33,721 nt of DNA, taken from the NCBI GenBank assembly GCA_016930185.1, contig JAFGHK010000029.1, positions 1 to 33,721 on the forward strand, written 5' to 3'. Position 1 is the stretch's first letter. The number at the start of each line of letters is the position of its first letter. This DNA comes from Dehalococcoidales bacterium (GTDB lineage Bacteria > Chloroflexota > Dehalococcoidia > Dehalococcoidales > RBG-16-60-22). A model generated the notes under the pieces. It was not told where the DNA came from, searched no databases, and was given only the letters and a program-made list of their open reading frames with translations. A program made the position numbers and the translations under genes. Positions 1-8,025 of this stretch are shown one piece after another.

Positions 1-1056
1 CTCGGTCAGCGTGTACTCCCCCTTAATCCTCCTCCCCCCTTGAGTGCCTAGCTGCGGAGCGGTCAGCATGATAAAGCTCCTCTCGAAGCCCGGCACGTAT
101 TTCTTCATAAAGTCGTAGGTAATCAACGCCCGCTTTCTGGCCTGGATATCTATCCTCGTCAGTTGCTCCACGTCCATGGCGTCGGTACGCCGGGACTGCG
201 GCTGCATGCAGTGGTACCAGACCGTGTTCGGCTGGCTTTTCAGGATGCCTTTAAAGAAATAGGGGTACCCGCCGAGCTTGCCCAGCTCCTGCATCAGTTC
301 CTTGTATTTTTCCGGCTGCGACGCTTTAAAGCGGTCGAATTTCTTAAGGTTGACGTTGGTCAGCCACCAGACAAAAGCCAGCCAGGCCGTCCGGCGCTTG
401 TTATCGCAATCGTTATCGAACTCCGCCCCCGCCGCCACGAACATGTCCCCGTCCCCCGTCGCGTCGATAATTACCTTTCCCAGGATTGCCTGCCGTCCGC
501 TCTTGCTCTCGAAGAAAACCCCCCTGACGGCGTTGTTTCTCATGATTACCTGCGTGCCCCAGGAGTGCAGCAGCAGCTCCGCCCCCGACCCCAGCACCAT
601 GTCGTTAAGCTCGTCCTTGAGTATCTCGGGGTCGACCACCGCCGAATACAGCACCCTCTGCACGCCGGTGTTGTGGTCCTTGCGCACGTAGAACCACCCC
701 AAATTGGCGTCGAGGTAATAGTCAACCGCCTTTTCCTCGGCGGAGCCGCGGTCTTTCTTTTTCGTGTAAGACGTCCCGCCCCGCTTGTCCAGTCGATTTA
801 AAAGCTCCGTGGTCAGCCCGTAGATATGCTGCCTGCCGCTGATATCGGAAAGATTGGGAATGATGTTAACTAGTCCCCCCGTCGCCATGCCCCCGAGGTG
901 CCCGTATCTTTCAATGAGTACCGTTTTCGCGCCGTTCCTGGCCGCGCTGATTGCCGAGGCGACGCCGCCCGGTCCCCCTCCCACAACTATTACATCCGCT
1001 TCACGCCATACCTTGATATCTCTAGCGGGTTCTCTGACAGTTTTCTTCTCTGACAT
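1..1056 (-). CDS. FAD-dependent oxidoreductase, partial (3' end beyond window)
   Basis: Reading the minus strand from an ATG at 1056 gives an open frame of 352 codons that runs off the window edge, which is why the ORF track lists only its shadows. The start is preceded by GGAGGTGGGAC. Near the N-terminus is a Rossmann FAD-binding motif (VVGGGPGG), followed by IERYGHLGGMATGG and further on IDATGDGD, the pattern of the FAD_oxidored family of flavoprotein dehydrogenases. It is a clear paralogue of the complete gene just upstream (1130-2560), with many stretches matching almost word for word, such as SKSGRQAILGKV. Both lie on the same strand 73 bp apart and probably form one operon. The substrate cannot be told from sequence. 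No signal peptide or membrane segment is seen, so it is probably cytoplasmic. Confidence 0.9.
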   Translation of the reverse strand, partial: MSEKKTVREPARDIKVWREADVIVVGGGPGGVASAISAARNGAKTVLIERYGHLGGMATGGLVNIIPNLSDISGRQHIYGLTTELLNRLDKRGGTSYTKKKDRGSAEEKAVDYYLDANLGWFYVRKDHNTGVQRVLYSAVVDPEILKDELNDMVLGSGAELLLHSWGTQVIMRNNAVRGVFFESKSGRQAILGKVIIDATGDGDMFVAAGAEFDNDCDNKRRTAWLAFVWWLTNVNLKKFDRFKASQPEKYKELMQELGKLGGYPYFFKGILKSQPNTVWYHCMQPQSRRTDAMDVEQLTRIDIQARKRALITYDFMKKYVPGFERSFIMLTAPQLGTQGGRRIKGEYTLTE

Positions 1057-1071
1057 GTCCCACCTCCAAAA

Positions 1072-1104
1072 CCAAGGGGGCAGTCTCTAGCTACCCCCCG
1101 TTTG
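1072..1104 (-). other. GC-rich hairpin between the two flavoprotein genes
   Basis: The 73-bp gap holds an imperfect inverted repeat, CCAAGGGGG against CCCCCCGTTTGG, with a loop of about 13 bases. On the minus strand it lies after the first flavoprotein gene and just before the ribosome binding site of the second. It has no clean U-tract, so it may be a partial terminator or an mRNA-stabilising hairpin that tunes the expression of the two paralogues. The structure is seen; the role is inferred. Confidence 0.35.
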
Positions 1105-1129
1105 GTTTTTGTATCTTGGTTATTCACGC

Positions 1130-2560
1130 CTAGTGTGGCGGAGTAAAAGAAGGCCCTACCAGTGCCGGGCCCTCGTATTTGTGATCGACTTTTTTATTAA
1201 CGTCCGGCAGGGGGACGCCTTGCTTGACCAGCTGTTTTTGCAGCGACTTGATATCCACGTTTTTGATGCCTACCCCGGCTTGCAGTGCCATAGCAGCGGC
1301 GGCGCCGGCGGCCTCCCCGAAGGCGATACAGTGCGGGATGAGGTTGAAATAGTCCTGGACATCCAAGTCCGATGAGAAAGCGCGGCAGGCCACCATGAAG
1401 TTATCCACGTTCTTGGGCAGCAGGCAGCGGTAGGGGATGTACATGTTGGGATGGTCCAGTGAGTCCTGCCCCCGGTCGAGGTCGGGGAAGATAGCGATAG
1501 TGTCCTTGAACGGCTGGTTGTCGGAGAGGTCTTTCTTGCCAAGCTGGTATTCGCCTACCATGCGGCGACTTGACCGCGTACCGAGTTGCGGGTCGGTCAG
1601 CACGAGGAAAGCCTTTTCAAAACCCGGCACGTTCTTACGGTAGAACTCAATGGTCTTGCCGGCGATTTTATGTCCTAGGAATTCAACGCGCGTAAGCTCT
1701 TCCACGTCTATCTGGCTCTTGTTGGGGTAGCGACTGTGGAACCACATTACCGATTCCTGGTCGGGCAGATTGCTGGGCATAAAACCGCCCTGCCCGCCGT
1801 ATTCGTTGGCTTTGCGCATCAACCCCATGAATTCCTTCATATTGTTCCTGCGGAAATCCATTGCCTTTTTGTAGTCTACCCCGGCAACCCAGAAGCAGAC
1901 AGCCAGATTGGCGATGCGGAAGTGGGCCGGGATAGCGGTTTCACATTCGATATTGGCATAAGGAAAGAGGTCGCCGTCCCCGGTGGAATCGATGACTACC
2001 TTACCGAGGATAGCCTGGCGACCTGACTTGCTTTCGATGATAACGCCCTTGCAGTGATTGCCTTCCATAATCGGCTCGGTGCCCCAGGCGTGTAGGTAGA
2101 CCTTGATGCCGGCTTCTTCGACCATTTCATTAAGGATAATTTTTGAAATTTCGGCGTCGATGAGGGCGGCATAGACCACCCGGTCGAGGCGTGTATAGAA
2201 AAAACTGCGTTCGAAGTAATACCTGACCAGCTCCTTGTCCAGGGAGCCCCAGTGCTCTTTCTTGGGCATATCTACTGCATTGCGGGTAATAAGTCGGTCA
2301 ATCCACTCCTGGGTAATGCCGGCAATCTGCTGTTTTCCTGTATAGTCGCAGAGCTGGGGGATAATCGTAACCAGGCCGCCGGTGCCCATACCGCCCAGGT
2401 GGCCGTAGCGCTCGATGAGGACGGTATCCGCTCCGTTGCGGGCGGCCGAGACCGCGGCGCCGATGCCCCCCGGACCCCCGCCAACGACCACCACGTCGGC
2501 ATGGCGGATGACTTTTGTGTCTCTGGCTTTTTCCCTGATATAATCAACGTTCTTGGTCAT
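1130..2560 (-). CDS. FAD-dependent oxidoreductase (FAD_oxidored family)
   Basis: This 476-residue flavoprotein starts at ATG 2560 behind GGAGGCAGAATT. An N-terminal dinucleotide-binding motif (VVVGGGPGGIGAAVS, about residues 24-38) is followed by IERYGHLGGMGTGG, and by IDSTGDGDLF near residue 190, which in this family contacts FAD. It resembles a large group of FAD-dependent oxidoreductases common in Chloroflexota and Firmicutes whose substrates are mostly unknown. It has no membrane segment or export signal. It is the first gene of a probable two-gene unit with its paralogue at 1-1056, suggesting either a heterodimer or two related substrates. The family call is firm; the substrate is unknown. 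Confidence 0.9.
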   Translation of the reverse strand: MTKNVDYIREKARDTKVIRHADVVVVGGGPGGIGAAVSAARNGADTVLIERYGHLGGMGTGGLVTIIPQLCDYTGKQQIAGITQEWIDRLITRNAVDMPKKEHWGSLDKELVRYYFERSFFYTRLDRVVYAALIDAEISKIILNEMVEEAGIKVYLHAWGTEPIMEGNHCKGVIIESKSGRQAILGKVVIDSTGDGDLFPYANIECETAIPAHFRIANLAVCFWVAGVDYKKAMDFRRNNMKEFMGLMRKANEYGGQGGFMPSNLPDQESVMWFHSRYPNKSQIDVEELTRVEFLGHKIAGKTIEFYRKNVPGFEKAFLVLTDPQLGTRSSRRMVGEYQLGKKDLSDNQPFKDTIAIFPDLDRGQDSLDHPNMYIPYRCLLPKNVDNFMVACRAFSSDLDVQDYFNLIPHCIAFGEAAGAAAAMALQAGVGIKNVDIKSLQKQLVKQGVPLPDVNKKVDHKYEGPALVGPSFTPPH

Positions 2561-2934
2561 AATTCTGCCTCCGATTGAACTTGCTTGATTTTTCTTAAAG
2601 AAATAGTGGCGCTTATAAAAAAGAATATAAGATTGGCTGGTTTGATGTCAAATTCGCCGGAGCGATTTTAATCACATCCTGCGATATCGCAGTTCGGTAA
2701 AATCTCCCGGGGAGAGCCTGGTAATCAACGTTCCCCCACTTGAGCTTCCGGTTGCTGAAACCCTTGGTTTCAAATTTGAAATATTTAACCAGACCTGCCG
2801 TTCAGGTGCAGTTCGGCTCTCTTGTTTTTTCCTCCGTGATGGACTATAATCCCACCCGAATGCCAGGCTGGGGGTGGTAATTCTAGTATCCCTAACAGGG
2901 TCATTTCGATAATAAAAATGTTGGAGGTGGAGAC
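2561..2934. other. Divergent intergenic region with two perfect palindromes
   Basis: This 374-bp gap separates divergent flavoprotein genes. It holds two perfect palindromes, TGCGATATCGCA (2680-2691) and TTTCAAATTTGAAA (2768-2781), both good candidates for dimeric repressor sites, and a good sigma-70 promoter towards the plus strand, listed separately. No further coding frame is apparent. Confidence 0.5.
2822..2850 (+). promoter_or_regulatory. Sigma-70-type promoter for the CoADR-like gene
   Basis: A TTGTTT box (2822-2827) and a perfect TATAAT box (2845-2850) are separated by 17 bp and lie about 85 bp upstream of the start codon at 2935. The TTTCAAATTTGAAA palindrome ends about 40 bp before the -35 box, a position suited to a regulator. 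Confidence 0.55.
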
Positions 2935-4284
2935 ATGTTGAATAGAGCTGATGTTGTAATAATAGGAGGCAGTGCTGCTGGGGCTACAGCAGCAATAAGC
3001 TGCCGAAGGCGATATCCGGATAAAAAGGTGATTCTCGTGCGCAAGGAGGAACAGGTTCTTGTTCCTTGCGGTATACCGTATATCTTCGGAACGTTGGGTA
3101 GCCCCATGAAAAACCTGATTCCGGATAAATTGTTGCATGATAATGATATCAATGTTGTTGTTGATACTGCACAACAAATTAATAAAGAGAGAAAGGTAGT
3201 ACATACCGATGGTGGCCAGGATATTGAATACGATAAGCTTATCATAGCTACCGGCGCAAATCCTCTAGCTTTGCCGATTCCCGGTAGTGAGAAGGAAAAC
3301 GTCTTCGTAATTGAGAAAGATATTGCTTATCTTCAGAATATGCTTGATGAGGTCAATAAGGCCAAGGATATAGTTATCATCGGTGGTGGCTTTATCGGGG
3401 CGGAGTTTGCCGATGAGTGCAAGAAAAACCGGGATAATAACGTAACTATTGTGGAAAGATTACCGCATTGTCTCCAGTTAGCCTTCGATGATGAATTTTG
3501 CATCGAGGCGGAAAAAATGCTTAATGATAGGGGAGTTAAAATCATAACCAATCAAACGATAGTTGAAATACTGGGGGACAAAAAGGTTAGTGCCGTACGA
3601 TTGTCTGACGGACGGGAGCTAAGGGCTGATGTTGTTATCGGCAGTATAGGGGTGCGGCCTGATGTGGAGTTGGCGGAGAAGTCGGGTATATTTATCAACC
3701 CTGCCACTAACAGCGTTGAGGTGGATCGTTATCAGCGGGTTATCAACTCTCAGGATATCTTTGCCTGCGGAGATTGTGCCGTTAAGATTTCATATTTCAG
3801 CGGGAGGCCTTCGAAGACGTGGTTGGCTTCGGTAGCTACCGAGGAAGCCAGAGTTGCGGCAGCCAATCTCTTTGGAGTATGTTACGCGGGTTTTTGGACA
3901 CTGGGGGTTTTTTCAACCCAGATAGGTGAGTTGGCTATCTGCGCCGCCGGGCTTACTGAAAGGCAGGCAAATCAGGAAGGATATAATACTGTCATTGGAT
4001 CGGCTAAAGCCACCAGCAAGCATCCTGGAAGTCTGCCGGGCTCATCTCCGACATCGGTAAAACTGGTCTTTTCTAAGTGTAACGGTATCATCCTTGGGGG
4101 AGAGGTCTCCGGGGATACCTGTGCCGGCGAACTGATAAATGTTATTAGTGCCTGCATACAGAACCGTATGACGGCTTGCGCTATCTCAACATTCCAGATG
4201 GGAACTCATCCCATGCTTTGCGCCTCTCCCATAGCCTACGAAATTGTGAACGCAGCGGAAGAGGCCTTTATTAAACTCAAATAG
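2935..4284 (+). CDS. Pyridine nucleotide-disulfide oxidoreductase, CoA-disulfide reductase / NADH oxidase-like
   Basis: This 449-residue FAD- and NAD(P)H-dependent oxidoreductase starts at an ATG behind GGAGGTGGAGAC. An FAD-binding motif (VVIIGGSAAGATAA, residues 7-20) is followed by VPCGIPYIFG, in which Cys45 sits where CoA-disulfide reductases and NADH oxidases carry their single redox-active cysteine. A second nucleotide-binding motif (IVIIGGGFIGAEFADE) lies near residue 147, and the second FAD contact, IFACGDCA, near 278. The length fits the family, and there is no C-terminal rhodanese domain. The likely role is thiol/disulfide or polysulfide reduction, or oxygen detoxification, in the cytoplasm. 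It is transcribed alone, divergent from the flavoprotein pair. Confidence 0.88.
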   Translation: MLNRADVVIIGGSAAGATAAISCRRRYPDKKVILVRKEEQVLVPCGIPYIFGTLGSPMKNLIPDKLLHDNDINVVVDTAQQINKERKVVHTDGGQDIEYDKLIIATGANPLALPIPGSEKENVFVIEKDIAYLQNMLDEVNKAKDIVIIGGGFIGAEFADECKKNRDNNVTIVERLPHCLQLAFDDEFCIEAEKMLNDRGVKIITNQTIVEILGDKKVSAVRLSDGRELRADVVIGSIGVRPDVELAEKSGIFINPATNSVEVDRYQRVINSQDIFACGDCAVKISYFSGRPSKTWLASVATEEARVAAANLFGVCYAGFWTLGVFSTQIGELAICAAGLTERQANQEGYNTVIGSAKATSKHPGSLPGSSPTSVKLVFSKCNGIILGGEVSGDTCAGELINVISACIQNRMTACAISTFQMGTHPMLCASPIAYEIVNAAEEAFIKLK

Positions 4285-4355
4285 AGCGAACTGTGGCATT
4301 CCTGTTAGTGATAGTAATACTACAAAATGTAGTTATTTTAAGTGGAAAATAAAGC

Positions 4356-4431
4356 TGGTGAGCCGCGGAGGACTCGAACCTCCAACCGGATGATTAAGAG
4401 TCATCTGCTCTGCCAGTTGAGCTAGCGGCCC
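4356..4431 (-). tRNA. tRNA-Lys (CTT anticodon)
   Basis: The minus strand folds into a full cloverleaf: acceptor GGGCCGC/GCGGCTC with one G-U pair, D stem GCTC/GAGC, anticodon stem GATGA/TCATC with loop CTCTTAA (anticodon CTT), T stem GGAGG/CCTCC with loop TTCGAGT, discriminator A. The 3' CCA is encoded (4356-4358), giving 76 nt in all. Confidence 0.97.
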
Positions 4432-4514
4432 GATTTGAATAACCGCCCATAATTCTATCATCTAAAAACGTGTTGAAGCAAGCGTAATCATGATTAAATA
4501 CGGCTTAACCAAAG

Positions 4515-4556
4515 AAAAGAGCCCCACATGCCTCTTACAACATGGGAAGCTCTTTT
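4515..4556 (-). terminator. Intrinsic terminator (possibly bidirectional)
   Basis: AAAAGAGC pairs with GCTCTTTT at the base of a longer imperfect stem. On the minus strand the stem ends in GGGGCTCTTTTCTTT, downstream of the 72-residue orphan gene. It may also work in the other direction. Confidence 0.6.
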
Positions 4557-4592
4557 CACCCGCCTGTTTACTCTTATTTTTAAGATAGTGTT

Positions 4593-4811
4593 TTAGTTTT
4601 GTATGTTTTCCGAGAGTTTTACCTGCTGAATCGGTGCCAGCAGGTTCTCATCGCCGGCCAGGATATCTTGCGGCTCAATGATATTAACATCCTGGTGTTC
4701 GAGTCGGAATCTTTTCATGATATCATCGTGTTCCTGGAAATCTCGGGTATCCTTCTTTTCGGTTAGATTATGCTTATCGGTTTTTCTTTTTCTAATCCAT
4801 AAAATAATCAT
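4593..4811 (-). CDS. Small hypothetical protein, 72 aa
   Basis: This short frame starts at ATG 4811 behind a strong GAGGAGG site and ends just before a hairpin terminator, both of which argue that it is real. The N-terminus is short, hydrophobic and then basic (MIILWIRKRK), followed by a charged, probably soluble helix. I recognise no domain. It lies 59 bp downstream of an exported protein gene and may be co-transcribed with it. Confidence 0.6.
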   Translation of the reverse strand: MIILWIRKRKTDKHNLTEKKDTRDFQEHDDIMKRFRLEHQDVNIIEPQDILAGDENLLAPIQQVKLSENIQN

Positions 4812-4870
4812 ATTTCCCTCCTCATGTTAAAGATTCCGTATATTCAGACTCCTTCTCTACTTTGGTTATA

Positions 4871-5377
4871 TTAACTCGCTGTGAGATAGAAACTTGGTAT
4901 CGCTATACTGCTACCCGGGGTAATGTAGTAACTGCGGTAACATCCGTTTTCAATCGTGACCTTGTATTTAGCGCTGCCCGGCAGCGTGAAGTTTACCAGT
5001 CCGTTCTGCATCGTCAGGTACATTTCCGGACAAGCCGTTACGCTCAATTTCTCCCAGTTGCCCGTACCGGTCTGTACGTAAATTCCCACGTTAAGGTTCA
5101 TGTACCGATAGCCGTGAACCAGTTCGTCGACGTTAGTTATATAAAGAGTGAAAGGCGTATCTACCGTTGTGCCGGAAACATCGATGTAAAATAGGTCGCC
5201 TGCTTCAACTCCCCCGATGGCATTGCCGAAAACCTCTATATTCGGCGTCAGCGCCGGGTCGGCCGGCTCGATTGTCATAGGGCTTTCGCCAGCACCGACT
5301 CCATCATAGGCATAGGCTGCGCCGCAGGGAATCAGCAGCAGAACCAGGATTGTGATGATAAAAAGTGATTTTTTCAT
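4871..5377 (-). CDS. Exported hypothetical protein
   Basis: This 168-residue protein begins with a clear Sec signal peptide: MKKS, a hydrophobic core (LFIITILVLLLIPC) and an Ala-x-Ala-type site (AAYA) near residue 23. A Cys near residue 18 raises the less likely option of a lipoprotein. The mature part is rich in beta-forming residues (for example FTLYITNV, YLTMQNGLVNFTLPG) and has two Cys that could form a disulfide outside the cell. I recognise no named domain; a small extracellular beta-sandwich is the best description. The ribosome binding site is weak. Confidence 0.75.
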   Translation of the reverse strand: MKKSLFIITILVLLLIPCGAAYAYDGVGAGESPMTIEPADPALTPNIEVFGNAIGGVEAGDLFYIDVSGTTVDTPFTLYITNVDELVHGYRYMNLNVGIYVQTGTGNWEKLSVTACPEMYLTMQNGLVNFTLPGSAKYKVTIENGCYRSYYITPGSSIAIPSFYLTAS

Positions 5378-5524
5378 TTCCGGCGACCTTATTGCTTGAT
5401 AAGGTTCTTTTTCCAGATTCCAGCTTATCTCTAAATTGGGTAATAAATGATAAATTGCGTACGTAAAGCCATAAACAAAAAATAAATATTCATCGTGGAG
5501 TAGCCCTTTCGACTTAAAAAAGAA

Positions 5525-5553
5525 AGGGCTTAGCTTTTTATCGGCTAAGCCCT
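5525..5553 (-). terminator. Intrinsic terminator of the stand-alone receiver gene
   Basis: A perfect 10-bp stem, AGGGCTTAGC/GCTAAGCCCT, is followed on the minus strand by a T-rich run (CTTTCTTTTTT). It lies about 25 bp after the stop of the receiver gene at 5579. Confidence 0.85.
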
Positions 5554-5578
5554 CGTTATTAATTGATTTAGAGGAGAT

Positions 5579-5989
5579 TTAGTTATTACTTACCCGTATG
5601 TTGCCCACGGCATCGTAAGCGGAGCGTTTTAGGGTATCCTCGATCCTCTTTTTCAAGGTATCGATATTGAAAGGTTCGGTAAGGTAGCTTTCCGACCCGA
5701 GGTTAAGCCCTCTTACCGTGCCGTTACTCGTATCCCACTTGCTTAACATCATGATGGGAGTCTGCGTCCACTGCCGGAGCTGCAGGCAGGTGCCGATGCC
5801 GTCGAGCGACGGCATGACGATATCCAGAATTATGAATTCCGGGGTTTCGGCTTCGACCACTTCCTTAAGATGGTGGTCGCAGTGCTCCGTATTGATAATT
5901 TCATAATTACCATCATTAAGCTCCTGCTGGAGCAGCGTCACCAGCGACTGGTCGCGGCTGATGGTAAGGATTTTCGTTTTTGCACTCAT
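5579..5989 (-). CDS. Stand-alone receiver-domain protein with degenerate active site
   Basis: This 136-residue single-domain response regulator starts at ATG 5989 behind AAAGGAGACTAAC. The phosphoacceptor Asp56 (ILDIVMPSLDG) is kept, but the acidic pair that binds magnesium is replaced by Ser11-Arg12 (ILTISRDQ instead of ILxVDDD), and the conserved Lys near the C-terminus is Glu (YLTEPF instead of YLTKPF). It therefore probably cannot be phosphorylated normally and may work by protein contacts, as known pseudo-receivers do. It has no output domain. It is monocistronic, ended by a clear terminator, and followed by the exported-protein gene. An inverted repeat, AAGATA-AA-TATCTT (6077-6090), lies upstream and may be an operator. 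Confidence 0.88.
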   Translation of the reverse strand: MSAKTKILTISRDQSLVTLLQQELNDGNYEIINTEHCDHHLKEVVEAETPEFIILDIVMPSLDGIGTCLQLRQWTQTPIMMLSKWDTSNGTVRGLNLGSESYLTEPFNIDTLKKRIEDTLKRSAYDAVGNIRVSNN

Positions 5990-6154
5990 GTTAGTCTCCT
6001 TTAAGTCAGAATGTTCGGTTTTCTGCTATAAGACTAACATCGTCGCGGTAAACGGGGCATAAACGGCAATAATCATAAGATAAATATCTTGTTAATGATA
6101 GGGGGATTAAGCCAAGCATTTAAAACAATCGTAAAAATCGTAATAATATAGGTA

Positions 6155-6640
6155 TTATACCTCCTCGTCGCCAGAGGTCCTGGTGTAATCGGTGCCGTTG
6201 CCGGCCGTCCAGAAGAAAATGGGGTAATCAATCCTCTTGAGCGTGAGGGGCAGGTGTTTCATGCCGCGGGGGACATAAATCAGGCAGCTTTTAGTGATGG
6301 TGAATTTCTCATTTTCCAGCCACAGGTCCATCTCTCCGCCCAGCTCCTGCGGCTTTCCAGGTACGGTGCCGATGAACCCCAGTGTCTCGTCAAAGTCGTG
6401 CGTGTGAGCAATCTCGATATCGAGCGGTTCCGCTCCATGCTTTTTCCACAGCCAGACGCAGTTAGTATAGAAAGCCCCGGCGGCTATTCTGTTATCCAGC
6501 GCGAACATCCACGTGGCGTCGAAGTAATTGCCTTTGGCCCGCGCTTCTACAAGGCGCTTGGGCTGCGGGAAGGGCTTATCGCCCGGCTTCGGCTGCGGAG
6601 GTTCGTAAACGATGTATTTGCTATATTTGGATTCGGCCAT
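6155..6640 (-). CDS. Cupin-like protein (1)
   Basis: This 161-residue protein has the two short cupin motifs: HTHDFDETLGFIG (His-x-His and Glu) and, about 50 residues later, VPRGMKHLPL (Gly and the third His), which together would bind a metal. It starts behind GGAGAG. It is the last gene of a three-gene unit with a second cupin (6669-7115) and a SnoaL-like protein (7152-7898). The two cupins are paralogues. Small cupins beside SnoaL-like proteins are often ascribed to breakdown or modification of small organic acids or aromatics, but the substrate is unknown here. Confidence 0.75.
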   Translation of the reverse strand: MAESKYSKYIVYEPPQPKPGDKPFPQPKRLVEARAKGNYFDATWMFALDNRIAAGAFYTNCVWLWKKHGAEPLDIEIAHTHDFDETLGFIGTVPGKPQELGGEMDLWLENEKFTITKSCLIYVPRGMKHLPLTLKRIDYPIFFWTAGNGTDYTRTSGDEEV

Positions 6641-6668
6641 TTTCTTCTCTCCTTAACTATGATAAAAG

Positions 6669-7115
6669 CTAGACCTTTTTCTTTGGCTTCTTCGACGGTT
6701 TCTTTTCCGGCGGCGGCCCGGTCGGTTTCCAGATTCTGGTGAGAGATACCTCCATAAATATAAAGGACTTGGTAACCTTTTTAATGACGATAGGGCAGTG
6801 CTCCACTCCGCTCGGGATAGAGACGACCGCCGTGGTATTGATGAGGTGCTTTTCGCCGCTTATGGTGAACTCGATTTCCGCCCCCAGGTCGGTGATATCC
6901 AGCGGATTGCCCCCGATGAAGCACAGCATCTCTGGGAAGTCGTGGGAATGTACATGGTCGAAGGACATTGGCTTGGAGATGCAGTGATACCCCAGGGAGC
7001 AGTCGGCATCCAGTTCGCCATCGTGCGCCACGATTGATTTTCCGCCGTAATGCGGTATCTCTTTTATCAGGTCTCCGGTATGGAAGCATTTCCCGTATTT
7101 GCTTTTCGTTGCCAT
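6669..7115 (-). CDS. Cupin-like protein (2)
   Basis: This 148-residue protein has the cupin motifs HVHSHDFPEMLCFIG and IPSGVEHCPI, so all expected metal ligands are present. The start at 7115 has AAGGAG about 10 bases upstream. The C-terminus is Lys/Pro-rich (KKPSKKPKKKV), resembling the basic tail of its neighbour at 7152, and might bind nucleic acid or acidic partners. It lies between the SnoaL-like gene and cupin 1 with short gaps, so co-transcription is likely. The function is otherwise unknown. Confidence 0.75.
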   Translation of the reverse strand: MATKSKYGKCFHTGDLIKEIPHYGGKSIVAHDGELDADCSLGYHCISKPMSFDHVHSHDFPEMLCFIGGNPLDITDLGAEIEFTISGEKHLINTTAVVSIPSGVEHCPIVIKKVTKSFIFMEVSLTRIWKPTGPPPEKKPSKKPKKKV

Positions 7116-7151
7116 CGTCTAAACACTCCTTAGCATCTGCAATCGGTCTGG

Positions 7152-7898
7152 CTATTTCTTTTTAGATTTAGGCTTTGACGCCAGCATGTCTTCAGCTTTT
7201 TTAGCCGCGGCTTTTGCATTCTTTAACAGCCTGTCGTTCTTGGCTTTTTCCGAGGTAGGTTTGCCTGTCACCGGGTGATTATAATGGAACGGGAAAATAT
7301 AGCCTGATACGAACCGGGGGTCGTTGGCTATCGCCTTGACGTCTGGCTCCGGTCCTTTGAAGTTGGCTATCATCTTACCGAGTTCTTCTACCCTCGTCCA
7401 CGAGTCCGGAGAAATCTTAATGCTCAAGGGTATAATCCAGTCCACCTTCCACATTTTCCAGACGCCGTTTTGCTTGATATATTCGATTTCATAAAGACCG
7501 CCGACGATAGATGGCATGGTCTTGCCTGTTTCCTGGTTGGGCACGGCCACGCCGCCGAAGGAATACCAGCGACCCTTGGCATGCTTCCCATCGGGGTCTA
7601 CATCTACTACACCAGCTATTGGCATTACCTGGTGTAGGAAACCGGGTGGGGGTTCGGGGCGGTCGGTGCCCACGCCGAAATAGCGGTTGACGCCTTCCTT
7701 ACCGCGCCAGGTGCCTTCCAGCCAGTGCAGGGTAACGTCCGGGTCGTCGGCGAAGCAGTCGGCTATCTCGTCGCGCATCATGTGCATTACGTAATAGCTG
7801 TACACCCGGTGCAGCCTTTTTACTTCGTTAACGTCCTCCAGAAGACCGACCTTCTTTTCCAGGGCTTTGATTCTGGCTTCCATTTCTTTAGCTGTCAT
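7152..7898 (-). CDS. SnoaL-like / NTF2-fold protein
   Basis: This 248-residue protein opens with a short coiled coil (ARIKALEKKVGLLEDVNEVK). The following stretch, with YSYYV, CFADDPDVTLHW and GKEGVNRYFG, fits the SnoaL-like fold (cone-shaped alpha+beta, polyketide cyclase/isomerase/dehydratase relatives). The tail is basic (KSKKK). It is the first gene of a three-gene unit with two cupins, behind AAAGGAG. These proteins often bind small hydrophobic molecules, but the reaction here cannot be assigned. Confidence 0.75.
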   Translation of the reverse strand: MTAKEMEARIKALEKKVGLLEDVNEVKRLHRVYSYYVMHMMRDEIADCFADDPDVTLHWLEGTWRGKEGVNRYFGVGTDRPEPPPGFLHQVMPIAGVVDVDPDGKHAKGRWYSFGGVAVPNQETGKTMPSIVGGLYEIEYIKQNGVWKMWKVDWIIPLSIKISPDSWTRVEELGKMIANFKGPEPDVKAIANDPRFVSGYIFPFHYNHPVTGKPTSEKAKNDRLLKNAKAAAKKAEDMLASKPKSKKK

Positions 7899-7973
7899 GA
7901 GATACTCCTTTTACAGAAAATTGAAAAATGTTTAACTGATTTTACTCTAAAATAATGACAACAAACAAATAAA

Positions 7974-7997
7974 AAAGGGAGCTTTAAAGCTCCCTTT
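7974..7997 (-). terminator. Intrinsic terminator after the OmpR-type regulator
   Basis: The perfect palindrome AAAGGGAGCTTT-AAAGCTCCCTTT is flanked by an A-run on the plus strand, so the minus-strand transcript ends in a U-rich tail. It lies about 30 bp after the stop at 8026 and closes the phosphorelay operon. Confidence 0.8.
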
Positions 7998-8025
7998 AAT
8001 AGTTGATGGAAATATTTAGGGATAA

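Noticed and set aside
6150-6162. Palindrome AGGTAT-T-ATACCT
   Set aside because: It overlaps the end of the cupin 1 coding region and its stop codon, so it is probably chance.
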